A DNA stretch of 64,000 bases from Pandoraea terrae (GTDB lineage Bacteria; Pseudomonadota; Gammaproteobacteria; Burkholderiales; Burkholderiaceae), in the NCBI RefSeq assembly GCF_902459695.1, contig NZ_CABPRZ010000023.1, positions 1-64,000 of the forward strand, in the 5' to 3' direction. The notes under the pieces are model-generated. The model worked only from the letters and a program-made list of their open reading frames with translations, was not told where the DNA came from and did not search any database. Every line of letters begins with the position of its first letter. The stretch's first letter is position 1. A program made the position numbers and the translations under genes. This document shows positions 24,154 to 32,029 of this stretch, piece by piece.

Positions 24154-25089
24154 TCAGACGGCCCTCTCGAGCGCGTCGATGAACATCTTCGGCACGTCGA
24201 AGCCGGTCTGGTCGGTGATTTCCTGGAAGCACGTCGGGCTCGTGACGTTGACCTCCGTGAGGTAATCGCCGATCGCGTCCAGGCCGACCAGCAACAGGCC
24301 GCGTGACCACAGTACAGGGCCGAGCGCCTCGGCGATCTCACGGTCGCGCGCGGTAATCGGGCGCGCTTCGCCCAAACCGCCGGCCGCCAGGTTACCGCGG
24401 ACCTCATTGCCTTGCGGGATGCGCGCAAGCGCGAAAGGTACGACCTCACCGCCAATCAGCAGGATGCGTTTGTCGCCCTGCTTGATCTCGGGGATGAAGC
24501 GCTGCGCCATGACCGACCGGCGGCCGTGTTCCCCCAGCGTTTCGATGACCGAGCCCAAATTGCGGCCATCTTCGCCAATGCGGAAGATGCCGGTACCGCC
24601 CATGCCGTCGAGCGGCTTGAAGATCACGTCGCCATGCTCGGCATGGAACGCGCGCAGACGCGCCGCGTCGCGTGTGACGAGCGTCGGCGTGACATATTGC
24701 TTGAACTCGGCGATCGCCAGCTTTTCCGAATGATCGCGAATTGCCTGCGGGCGATTGAAGACCCGCGCGCCGGCGCGCTCCGCAATTTCCAGCAGCCACG
24801 TCGAATTGACATATTCCATGTCGAATGGCGGATCCTTGCGCATCAGGACCGCGTCGAACTCGGTCAGCGTGGCCACGCGCGTCTGAACGACGTCATACCA
24901 GGCGGTTTTGTCGCCCGTCAGACGAATTTCGCGCACTTGCGCTTCGACGTCGCCCTGCCAGGCCAGATCGTGCGGCTCGCATGCGAACAGGCGATGGCCG
25001 CGCCGTGCCGCCTCGCGCATCATCGAGAACGTAGTGTCCTTGTAGATCTTGAACTGGTCGAGCGGGTCGGCAATAAAGAGAATCTGCAT
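24154..25089 (-). CDS. gshB: Glutathione synthetase
   Basis: A 311-residue ATP-grasp enzyme of bacterial GshB length. It opens MQILFIADPLDQFKIYKDTTF. The ATP-grasp loop region DVIFKPLDGMGGTGIFRI and the C-terminal NVTSPTCFQEI metal/ATP site are intact. It ligates glycine to gamma-glutamylcysteine. gshA lies 1.8 kb upstream on the same strand, with a regulator gene between them. Confidence 0.97.
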   Translation of the reverse strand: MQILFIADPLDQFKIYKDTTFSMMREAARRGHRLFACEPHDLAWQGDVEAQVREIRLTGDKTAWYDVVQTRVATLTEFDAVLMRKDPPFDMEYVNSTWLLEIAERAGARVFNRPQAIRDHSEKLAIAEFKQYVTPTLVTRDAARLRAFHAEHGDVIFKPLDGMGGTGIFRIGEDGRNLGSVIETLGEHGRRSVMAQRFIPEIKQGDKRILLIGGEVVPFALARIPQGNEVRGNLAAGGLGEARPITARDREIAEALGPVLWSRGLLLVGLDAIGDYLTEVNVTSPTCFQEITDQTGFDVPKMFIDALERAV

Positions 25090-25189
25090 CGATCGGAAAC
25101 GGGCTGGAGTTCGAGGGGGCGGACCGCGCCAAACGGCGCGCACAGGCCTTCATTCTAGCCGACCCGCCACTTCCTCGCTGTGGACGCCG

Positions 25190-26464
25190 TCAGGTGGCGA
25201 ACCGACCGCCGCCAGCGCCGAGCGGCGGCGGCCCGGGCGCCAGGCCGACATCGGCCAGCAAGGCAGCGTCGCCACACGGGTGCAGGCGAATCCGAATCTG
25301 GCTGATGTGGGTCTTCAACGTCTCTGCCCCGATGGCGCAAGCCTCGCGAATCTCGGCACGCGACTGGCCACAGGCGAGCCGGTACGCGATTTCCCGCTGC
25401 AACGGCGACAGGGCCGTAGCGCGTAATTGACGCAGGAGGCGCACGGCGCGTGGCGGCTGATGCCGGATCGAGATGCCGACGCGGTCCGTCGGCCGGCCGC
25501 CCGGACTGCGAAGCCGCATCGCGCGCACGGTCACGCAACCACCGGGCACGACAATCCGACGCTCAGCCGGCTCAGGTGGACTGTCGCACTGAGGCCAGCC
25601 CTGTCCCGTCACGGACACGCCACAATCCGCCTCGCGATTGCGCGCATCCGGGGCCATGTTCCCGGCGTCCCGTGGCGCGCCCGTCGACGCCTCGGCCGCC
25701 AGCTCCCGGCACGTCTGCGCCACCGGCGCGATCTCCGGCCAGCCACCGCCTCCCGGCCTTGCCTGCAGCCGCATGCAGAGCAGCCCCTGCGCGCCTTGAT
25801 CGAGCCATTCCGGCCGGCCGGCGCGCATGACCATCGTGCCCTCGGCGCCTGGCGCGTCGAAGGCGTCGCCTGGCGGCGCGCACGCCGGCATACTGGCAGG
25901 CGCCACGCCCGCTGCCGTCTCGGCATGCGCTTGCGTCAAGCCATCGGCCAGGTCGCCCAGCAATGGCCCAAACCGGCGCACGTCCGACGCGTGAAACGGT
26001 CCGGAACGCGCCCTGCGCAACATCAGGGCCAGCATTGCCGTGCCGTTCGGCAGACGGATCCAGCCGTCGAGTGCATCGGCAAATTGGCCGGCTTGCATGA
26101 GCCACGGCGCCAGGTCGCCCCCGTGACCGGCGCGATAAAGCGCGCGCCACCACCCGATGGCGTAGCCCCCGGCCAACCCGCCGGGCGGAGGCGTTGGCAT
26201 CCGCGAACCGGGGTGCCCCGGCGCCTGTGGCGCGCCGGTCAGATTCGCCAGGTGCCCCGCCATCTGCAAACGCGCCTCGCCGTTCAGATCGGGCGCGTAA
26301 ACATCGCCTGGCCGCAGTGTCCGGTCCAGCCAGACGCAGGCGACGCCATCGGCGCCGAAACCCCGTCCTGCGGCCGCAAGCCACTCCGGCATGACCAGCA
26401 GCGAGCCCAATCCGACCCGGCTCAGCTGCCGCAGATACGCGCGTAGGTCCGCCTGCCCCTTCAT
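25190..26464 (-). CDS. Large LuxR-type helix-turn-helix regulator of unknown input
   Basis: A 424-residue protein. Only the C-terminus is recognisable: a LuxR/GerE-type helix-turn-helix at about residues 345-400 (ATALSPLQREIAYRLACGQ, then SRAEIREACAIGAETLKTHI). The first 340 residues are Pro/Gly/Ala-rich with scattered hydrophobic segments and contain no receiver, autoinducer-binding or NACHT motif I can name. Segments such as FGPLLGDLADGLTQA suggest a degenerate GAF/PAS-like sensor. It lies between gshA and gshB. A 22-bp dyad stands 48 bases upstream of its start and may be its operator. Confidence 0.75.
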   Translation of the reverse strand: MKGQADLRAYLRQLSRVGLGSLLVMPEWLAAAGRGFGADGVACVWLDRTLRPGDVYAPDLNGEARLQMAGHLANLTGAPQAPGHPGSRMPTPPPGGLAGGYAIGWWRALYRAGHGGDLAPWLMQAGQFADALDGWIRLPNGTAMLALMLRRARSGPFHASDVRRFGPLLGDLADGLTQAHAETAAGVAPASMPACAPPGDAFDAPGAEGTMVMRAGRPEWLDQGAQGLLCMRLQARPGGGGWPEIAPVAQTCRELAAEASTGAPRDAGNMAPDARNREADCGVSVTGQGWPQCDSPPEPAERRIVVPGGCVTVRAMRLRSPGGRPTDRVGISIRHQPPRAVRLLRQLRATALSPLQREIAYRLACGQSRAEIREACAIGAETLKTHISQIRIRLHPCGDAALLADVGLAPGPPPLGAGGGRFAT

Positions 26465-26511
26465 CGTCCCGCCTCATGAGGAAAATTCTTATTGAGCGCC
26501 CATTCGTCGAA

Positions 26512-26533
26512 ACATCCCCCATATAGGGGATGT
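26512..26533. promoter_or_regulatory. 22-bp inverted repeat upstream of the LuxR-HTH gene
   Basis: Arms ACATCCCC and GGGGATGT are perfect complements separated by CATATA. The dyad lies between the divergent LuxR-HTH gene (start 26464) and the small plus-strand ORF (start 26565), a position suited to an operator serving either. The binding protein is unknown. Confidence 0.55.
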
Positions 26534-26564
26534 TCAAGATGGAAATCCGCAGCATCATGACACC

Positions 26565-26741
26565 ATGGTCAACGCCATCCCGACACCGCCGCGCCCTATG
26601 GCGAAGCGGCTGGATGCGACGGTCATCAGCATAACGGCGGCGAATGCCGCTGGACGGCGGGAATTGAAAGTTTGCGCAGTTTCCTGTTCGTGGGATGCTG
26701 CGATTTGCCTGGCGCCGCGTGACGCGGCCCGGCAAATGTGA
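26565..26741 (+). CDS. Possible 58-residue small protein (or sRNA) ending in a terminator
   Basis: An ATG-initiated frame of 58 codons, starting MVNAIPTPPRPMAKRLDATV, with a Cys-containing middle (KVCAVSCSWDAAICLAPRD). Its TGA stop forms part of the terminator stem that follows. I find no family match. The ribosome binding site is modest (ATGGAAA about 25 bases upstream, none ideal), so the transcript may instead be a small RNA: a first hairpin (TTTGCC...GGCAAA enclosing GCCGCG/CGCGGC, 26704-26736) directly precedes the terminator. Both flanking genes lie on the other strand, so the plus-strand terminator needs some transcript to end. Confidence 0.4.
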   Translation: MVNAIPTPPRPMAKRLDATVISITAANAAGRRELKVCAVSCSWDAAICLAPRDAARQM

Positions 26742-26778
26742 CGCCCGGCTAGTCGGGGGGCCAGCCGGGCGTCTTTTT
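26740..26778 (+). terminator. Strong intrinsic terminator on the plus strand
   Basis: An 11-base perfect stem GACGCCCGGCT/AGCCGGGCGTC, with a 12-base loop, is followed by TTTTT. On the minus strand no T-run follows, so it does not look like the terminator of gshA. It marks the end of a plus-strand transcript starting somewhere after 26464. Confidence 0.85.
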
Positions 26779-26883
26779 CATTTTGGACGCCGCGTATCCG
26801 CGGCGTTTTTCGTGATGCGCCACTGCGGCGGCAGCGCAAAAACGCGTGCCGTCGTAACTTGGCGTATTCAGAATTTTCCTACG

Positions 26884-28173
26884 TCAGTACGTTTCCGGAT
26901 CGGGGTCCGTGCGTTCCAGCTCGATCGATGCGGCCAGCAGCGCGAGACGCGCAACCACGCCGTACATATAGAACCGGTTCGGCGGCGCCGCGCCGGGCTT
27001 CGCATGCACATCCGGCAAGGCGGTGTGCTCGAAGGCCAGCGGCACGAAATGCATGCCGGGCGCGTTGAGGTTTTCGTCGCTGCCACGCCCGGTGTGCACG
27101 CGATAGAAGCCACCCACGACATAGCGGTCGATCATGTACACGACCGGTTCGGCCACGGCTTCATTGATGCGTTCGAACGTGTGCACGCCTTCCTGCAGTA
27201 TGACGTCGTGAACTTCGAGGCCTTCCTTGACCACGCTCATCTTGCTGCGGTCGCGCCGCGTCAGGTTCTTCACCTCGCTCGCATCGTGCACCGTCATCAC
27301 GCCCATGCCGTAGGTGCCGGCATCGGCCTTCAGCACGATGAACGGCTTCTCGTCGATGCCGTATTCGCGGTACTTCTTGCCGATCTTCTTGAGCAACGCG
27401 TCGATGGTGTCGGCCAGACACGCTTCGCCCACGCCCTCAGCGAAATCGATGTTCTCGCACTTGGCGAAATAGGGATTCAGCATCCACGGGTCGACATCGA
27501 TCAGCTTGGCGAACTTCTTTGCGACGTCATCGTAGGCCGCGAAATGGTGGCTCTTGCGGCGTACCGCCCACCCGGCGTGCAGCGGCGGCAGCAGGTATTG
27601 CTCGTGCAGCCCCTCGAGGATCGGCGGAATGCCGGCCGACAGGTCGTTGTTGAGCAGGATCGAGCACGGATCGAAGTTCTTCAGGCCAAGACGGCGCTGC
27701 GAGCGCTCGAGCGGCTCGATGACGAGATGCTGGCCGTCGGGCAATTCAATCGGGGTCGGCTCGGTGATGTCCTCCGACAGGCTGCCCAGGCGCACGTTCA
27801 GGCCGGCGTGCCGCATGATGGTCGACAGCCGCGCGATATTCTGCAGATAGAAGGTATTGCGGGTGTGCCGCTCCGGGATCAGGAGCAGGTTCTTCGCGTC
27901 CGGGCAGATCTTCTCGATGGCGGCCATGGCCGCTTGCACGGCAAGTGGCAGCACTTCCGGCGTGAGATTGTTGAAACCGCCCGGAAACAGGTTGGTGTCG
28001 ACAGGCGCGAGCTTGAAGCCGGCATTGCGCAAATCGACCGAACAATAGAACGGCGGCGTGTGCTCCTGCCATTCGAGCCGGAACCAGCGCTCAATCGCCG
28101 GGGTGGCGTCGAGAATCTTCTTTTCCAGGTCGAGCAGGGGCCCCTTCAGGGCCGTCACGAGATGCGGAACCAT
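26884..28173 (-). CDS. gshA: Glutamate-cysteine ligase (proteobacterial GshA variant)
   Basis: A 429-residue protein of the type called gshA_ferroox/TIGR02049 in beta-proteobacteria, distinct from the E. coli fold family in sequence. It begins MVPHLVTALKGPLLDLEKKI. Other typical segments are SRFKNN-like ILLNNDLSAGIPP, FIVLKADAGTYGMGVMTV and YRVHTGRGSDENLNAPGM. It makes gamma-glutamylcysteine, the first step of glutathione synthesis; gshB, for the second step, is downstream. Start chosen at the ATG with GAGAGAAG just upstream. Confidence 0.93.
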   Translation of the reverse strand: MVPHLVTALKGPLLDLEKKILDATPAIERWFRLEWQEHTPPFYCSVDLRNAGFKLAPVDTNLFPGGFNNLTPEVLPLAVQAAMAAIEKICPDAKNLLLIPERHTRNTFYLQNIARLSTIMRHAGLNVRLGSLSEDITEPTPIELPDGQHLVIEPLERSQRRLGLKNFDPCSILLNNDLSAGIPPILEGLHEQYLLPPLHAGWAVRRKSHHFAAYDDVAKKFAKLIDVDPWMLNPYFAKCENIDFAEGVGEACLADTIDALLKKIGKKYREYGIDEKPFIVLKADAGTYGMGVMTVHDASEVKNLTRRDRSKMSVVKEGLEVHDVILQEGVHTFERINEAVAEPVVYMIDRYVVGGFYRVHTGRGSDENLNAPGMHFVPLAFEHTALPDVHAKPGAAPPNRFYMYGVVARLALLAASIELERTDPDPETY

Positions 28174-28323
28174 GCTTCTCTCATATCCAAATGGAGCTTT
28201 GATTGTAGAGCATATGCCTCGGCACACCGCGGATCGCCTTGGTCGCCGCAGGGATGTTCTGCGTTCAGCATATGCCGATCATGCTGTCATTTGGGGGCAT
28301 TTCGCCGCAATTCAAGCGCACCA

Positions 28324-28351
28324 TAAAAAAACGGGCGCAAAACGCGCCCGT
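28324..28351 (-). terminator. Intrinsic terminator of the amtB operon
   Basis: On the minus strand the stem ACGGGCGC/GCGCCCGT with a 5-base loop is followed by a T7 run. It lies about 60 bases downstream of the amtB stop. Confidence 0.85.
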
Positions 28352-28407
28352 TCAATGCCGGTTCCGGCTGTCCGGCCGAAATCCGGCAACTCCTCTCGCT
28401 CGCCCGT

Positions 28408-29958
28408 TTAATCGTGATAGGCAGACTCGCCGTGCGAGGAAATGTCCAGGCCTTCACGCTCGGCATCTTCATGCACCCGCAGACCGATGATCACGTCGGC
28501 GATCTTGTAGGCGATGAAAGCGACCACACCCGACCACACCAGCGTGGTCAGCACGCCTTGCAACTGAATCCACAGCTGGCCGGGGATCGAATAATCCGGC
28601 GAGACCTTGTTGGTGACGTAGTCGTAGATACCCGTGCCGCCCAAGGCCGGCGAGGCCAGAACGCCAGTCATCAGTGCGCCGAGAATACCGCCCACGCCGT
28701 GCACGCCGAACACGTCCAGCGCGTCGTCGGCCTTGAGGATGCGCTTCAGGCCGTTAACACCCCACAGGCAGACGAGACCGGCGATCAGGCCCAGCACGAT
28801 CGAGCCCATCGGACCGATGAAGCCGGCCGCAGGCGTGACGGCCACGAGACCGGCCACCGCACCCGAAGCACCGCCGAGCATCGAGGGCTTGCCCTTGCCG
28901 ATCCATTCGCCGAACGTCCACGACATCGTGGCGGTGGCTGTCGCGAGCAACGTGTTCACGAAGGCCAGCGCAGCGCCACCGTTCGCTTCCAGCCCCGAGC
29001 CGGCGTTGAAGCCGAACCAGCCGAACCACAGCAGCGAAGCACCGATCATGGTCATCGTCAGCGAATGCGGCTTGAAGGCCTCCTTGCCGAAGCCCAGGCG
29101 CTTGCCAACCATGTACGAACCCACCAGACCGGCAATGGCTGCGTTGATATGCACCACCGTACCGCCCGCGTAGTCGAGCGCACCCTTCTGGAACAACCAG
29201 CCGCCCTTGGCCGTCGCGGCATCCGCAGCGGCCTGATCGACATAGAGGTCAGGCCCCGGCCAGAACCAGACCATGTGAGCGATCGGCAGGTAGGCGAATG
29301 TGAACCAGATCACGACAAACAGCAACACGGCCGGAAACCTGGCGCGTTCGGCGAAGGCGCCGATGACCAGCGCGCAGGTAATGGCCGCGAATGCCGCCTG
29401 GAATGCCATGTACGCGTACTCGGGAACCGCCACGCCCTTGCTGAAGGTCGCCGCCACCGAATCAGGCGTCATGCCCTTCAGGAACAAGCGGTCCCATCCG
29501 CCGAAGAAGGCGCCCCCTTCCGTGAAGGCAATGCTGTAGCCGTAGATGGACCACAACACGATAATCAACGAAAAGATGATGAAGCACTGCATCAGGACGG
29601 AGAGCATGTTCTTCGAGCGGACGAGACCGCCGTAGAACAGGCCGAGACCCGGCAACGTCATCAGGATGACGAGTGCCGTGCAGATGAGCAGCCACGCCGT
29701 GTCTCCCTTGTTCGGCACCGGCACCGGCGCCGGTGCGGCGGCGGCCGAGGCGGCTGCAGGTGCTGCCGCGGCCGGCGCAGCCGGTGCAGCGACAGCGGGG
29801 GCAGCCGCAGCTGGCACGCTGGCCTCGGGCGCCGAGGCAGCGGCGGCAGCCGGTGCCGAAGCGTCCTGGGCCGAGGCCGTGACCCCGTAGCCTGCGAGAC
29901 CGCCCGCGACGCCCATGAAGGCGCCGACGAGCACGAGTTTGGCAAAAAGTTTTTTCAT
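28408..29958 (-). CDS. amtB: Ammonium transporter with Ala/Pro-rich N-terminal extension
   Basis: A 516-residue Amt/Rh channel. A signal peptide (FAKLVLVGAFMGVAGGLAGY) is followed by about 55 residues of almost pure Ala/Pro/Ser/Val (about 30-85), then the conserved core with about eleven helices. Landmarks are GLGLFYGGLVRSKN, AFAERARF, LDYAGGTVVHINAA (first twin-His), WFGWFGFNAGSG and GVHGVGGILGAL (second twin-His). It conducts ammonium across the inner membrane. It follows glnK by 19 bases, and GlnK is the known inhibitor of AmtB. The low-complexity spacer is unusual. Confidence 0.96.
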   Translation of the reverse strand: MKKLFAKLVLVGAFMGVAGGLAGYGVTASAQDASAPAAAAASAPEASVPAAAAPAVAAPAAPAAAAPAAASAAAAPAPVPVPNKGDTAWLLICTALVILMTLPGLGLFYGGLVRSKNMLSVLMQCFIIFSLIIVLWSIYGYSIAFTEGGAFFGGWDRLFLKGMTPDSVAATFSKGVAVPEYAYMAFQAAFAAITCALVIGAFAERARFPAVLLFVVIWFTFAYLPIAHMVWFWPGPDLYVDQAAADAATAKGGWLFQKGALDYAGGTVVHINAAIAGLVGSYMVGKRLGFGKEAFKPHSLTMTMIGASLLWFGWFGFNAGSGLEANGGAALAFVNTLLATATATMSWTFGEWIGKGKPSMLGGASGAVAGLVAVTPAAGFIGPMGSIVLGLIAGLVCLWGVNGLKRILKADDALDVFGVHGVGGILGALMTGVLASPALGGTGIYDYVTNKVSPDYSIPGQLWIQLQGVLTTLVWSGVVAFIAYKIADVIIGLRVHEDAEREGLDISSHGESAYHD

Positions 29959-29977
29959 GATTATGTTGTCTCTGTTC

Positions 29978-30334
<357 letters not shown>

Positions 30335-31171
30335 TTAGAATGTCTTGCTCAGCCCCGCCACGACCGTCGCCTTGCTCAGCACCTTGCCCGAGTTGGCTGC
30401 CGTGTAGAACTGCTTGTCGGCATTGGTATCAATATAGGACAACGATACGCTGAAATTCTTGCCAAGATCCTTCGTCACGCCGATTTTCCAATCGGTATAC
30501 GAGGCGGCGCCGAAGTTATGCACCCACTGGTGGCCCACGTGGCCGACCAGGCCAAGCCCCCAGAAGCCGGTGTCGTACGTCCCCGTCAGGTCAAGGTAGC
30601 CGCTGCCGTCGGTATCCTTGCCGGTCGGACTGGTCAGGCCGAACAGGCGCGTCAGCGTATGCGAATACTTCAGGGTGATCGTCTTCCAGCTCACCGCCGC
30701 GTACAGTTCAAACGTGTGCGGGCGCGGGTAGAACGTGCCGGACGGGTACGTGCCCGGGTAGTAGTACTGCAGGCCGCCGAAGTCAAATGTCCAGTCGGGG
30801 ATGAGTTCCTTCTTCCAACCGCCGTAGATGTCCATTTCAATTGGCGCGCTGACGGCCGGGTTGCCGTCGGACAGCCAACTGATGTTGGATGCCCACACGC
30901 CGGCGTACAGGCCCGACTCGTGCGCCACGTCGAAACCGCCCTGGATTGCCGGGCGCTTCGCCGTTTGCGAGATGCCGCGGAAACGGTAGTCGGAGAACAG
31001 CCCGACGTTCGCAGTCACGCTGAACGGTTCGGCGGGCGCGGCCGCAGCAGGCGCCGCGGCGGGCGCGGCGTCCGTGCTTTGCGCCATCGCGCCCGCCGAG
31101 GCGGCAAGCGCCCCGAAGAACACCCAGCCAACCATCGCAGTTGACTTATTCGCAGTTGACTTATTCTTCAT
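30335..31171 (-). CDS. TorF/Gcw_chp family putative porin in the glnK-amtB operon
   Basis: A 278-residue outer-membrane protein. The signal peptide ends AASAGAMAQ, followed by an Ala/Pro-rich linker and then the family signature FSVTANVGLFSDYRFRGISQT. Alternating beta strands run to the C-terminal aromatic residue (GLSKTF), as expected for an outer-membrane barrel. Family function is unproven. As first gene of the operon with glnK and amtB, and with a sigma-54 promoter in front, it likely admits a nitrogen source (ammonium or small amines) under nitrogen limitation. Start MKNKSTANKST chosen over a Met four codons earlier. Confidence 0.9.
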   Translation of the reverse strand: MKNKSTANKSTAMVGWVFFGALAASAGAMAQSTDAAPAAAPAAAAPAEPFSVTANVGLFSDYRFRGISQTAKRPAIQGGFDVAHESGLYAGVWASNISWLSDGNPAVSAPIEMDIYGGWKKELIPDWTFDFGGLQYYYPGTYPSGTFYPRPHTFELYAAVSWKTITLKYSHTLTRLFGLTSPTGKDTDGSGYLDLTGTYDTGFWGLGLVGHVGHQWVHNFGAASYTDWKIGVTKDLGKNFSVSLSYIDTNADKQFYTAANSGKVLSKATVVAGLSKTF

Positions 31172-31237
31172 AACTTCCCCCAATTGGAAACTGATAGTCT
31201 TGGCGCAGCTTGCGACTTTGCTTCAGAGGTAAGCAAA

Positions 31238-31252
31238 GCAACTCCCGTGCCA
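31238..31252 (-). promoter_or_regulatory. Sigma-54 promoter of the porin-glnK-amtB operon
   Basis: On the minus strand TGGCAC-N5-TTGC is exact to the -24/-12 consensus (TGGCAC at 31252-31247, TTGC at 31241-31238). Transcription would start near 31226, giving a leader of about 55 bases before the porin ATG. Confidence 0.85.
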
Positions 31253-31461
31253 GGCCCACTAAAAGGGCACGCTGCAAGACGCAAGATACGGACTCCGGGG
31301 TAAAAAAATGGCAAAATTTTCGGGATGGAATCGCTCGGAAAAGCGCGCCAGGGCTTGTGGCACGGGCGTTTCATGGTAGAGTGGCGCCCAAGCCGGCTGG
31401 CCGGACCGATGCACCATCGTGCACCGCGCACCACCGCCGGGCAAAGCACGTCGGCGGTGCA

Positions 31462-31478
31462 AGCACCAACTCGGTGCG
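31462..31478. promoter_or_regulatory. NtrC-like enhancer site
   Basis: GCACC-N5-GGTGC (31463-31477) matches the core of the NtrC dyad consensus TGCACC-N5-GGTGCA. It lies about 215 bases upstream of the sigma-54 promoter at 31238-31252, within the usual range for NtrC enhancers. A second, differently spaced TGCAC/GTGCA dyad stands at 31410-31423. Confidence 0.6.
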
Positions 31479-31549
31479 CGAGCGGACCCGGCATGCTGCG
31501 TGGCCGGCGAAGTCCTATGATGGGATAAGTAACGAGAGGGGGAAGGCTG

Positions 31550-31795
31550 ATGAAACCGAACGAAATCCTGCAAGACATGCAAGCCAAGGTGAGCGACTTG
31601 CTCAAGCAATCGCCGGCCAAGGATATCGAGCGCAACGTCAAAAGCCTGCTGAACCAAGGCTTCAACCGGCTCGATCTGGTCACGCGCGAGGAATTCGACA
31701 TCCAGGCGCAAGTCCTGGCCCGCACCCGCGAGAAACTCGAAGCACTCGAAAAGCGCGTCGCCGAACTCGAGGGCGAGCGGCACGCACAAGACTGA
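31550..31795 (+). CDS. ubiK: Ubiquinone biosynthesis accessory factor UbiK (BMFP)
   Basis: An 81-residue protein: an N-terminal amphipathic region (MKPNEILQDMQAKVSDLLKQSP), then LVTREEFDIQAQVLARTREKLEALEKRVAELE, a trimeric coiled coil typical of the YqiC/BMFP family. UbiK assists UbiJ in aerobic ubiquinone synthesis. A GGGGGAAGG ribosome binding site precedes the ATG. Confidence 0.92.
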   Translation: MKPNEILQDMQAKVSDLLKQSPAKDIERNVKSLLNQGFNRLDLVTREEFDIQAQVLARTREKLEALEKRVAELEGERHAQD

Positions 31796-32029
31796 GCGTT
31801 TCGGGCGCCAGCCGCCTGACGTTTCATCGCTTGCGCCGATCTGCCCCAGCGCTTGATGGCCTGTTGTCCCGTTCGCGGCATGGGGGTCGTCCGACGACGC
31901 TCGGCCGCGACTCCGAAAGTCCCCTCGCCCCTTTGACCTGACGTACCGCCGCTGCCTATAGTGGCCGCATGCGTGGTCGTGGCGCCCCCGGCTGTGATGC
32001 GCGCGTCATCGCAGTCAAAAGGAGGCGCC

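Noticed and set aside
31358-31373. Plus-strand TGGCAC...TTTC as a sigma-54 promoter for ubiK
   Set aside because: The -12 element lacks the required GC, and ubiK starts almost 200 bases further on.
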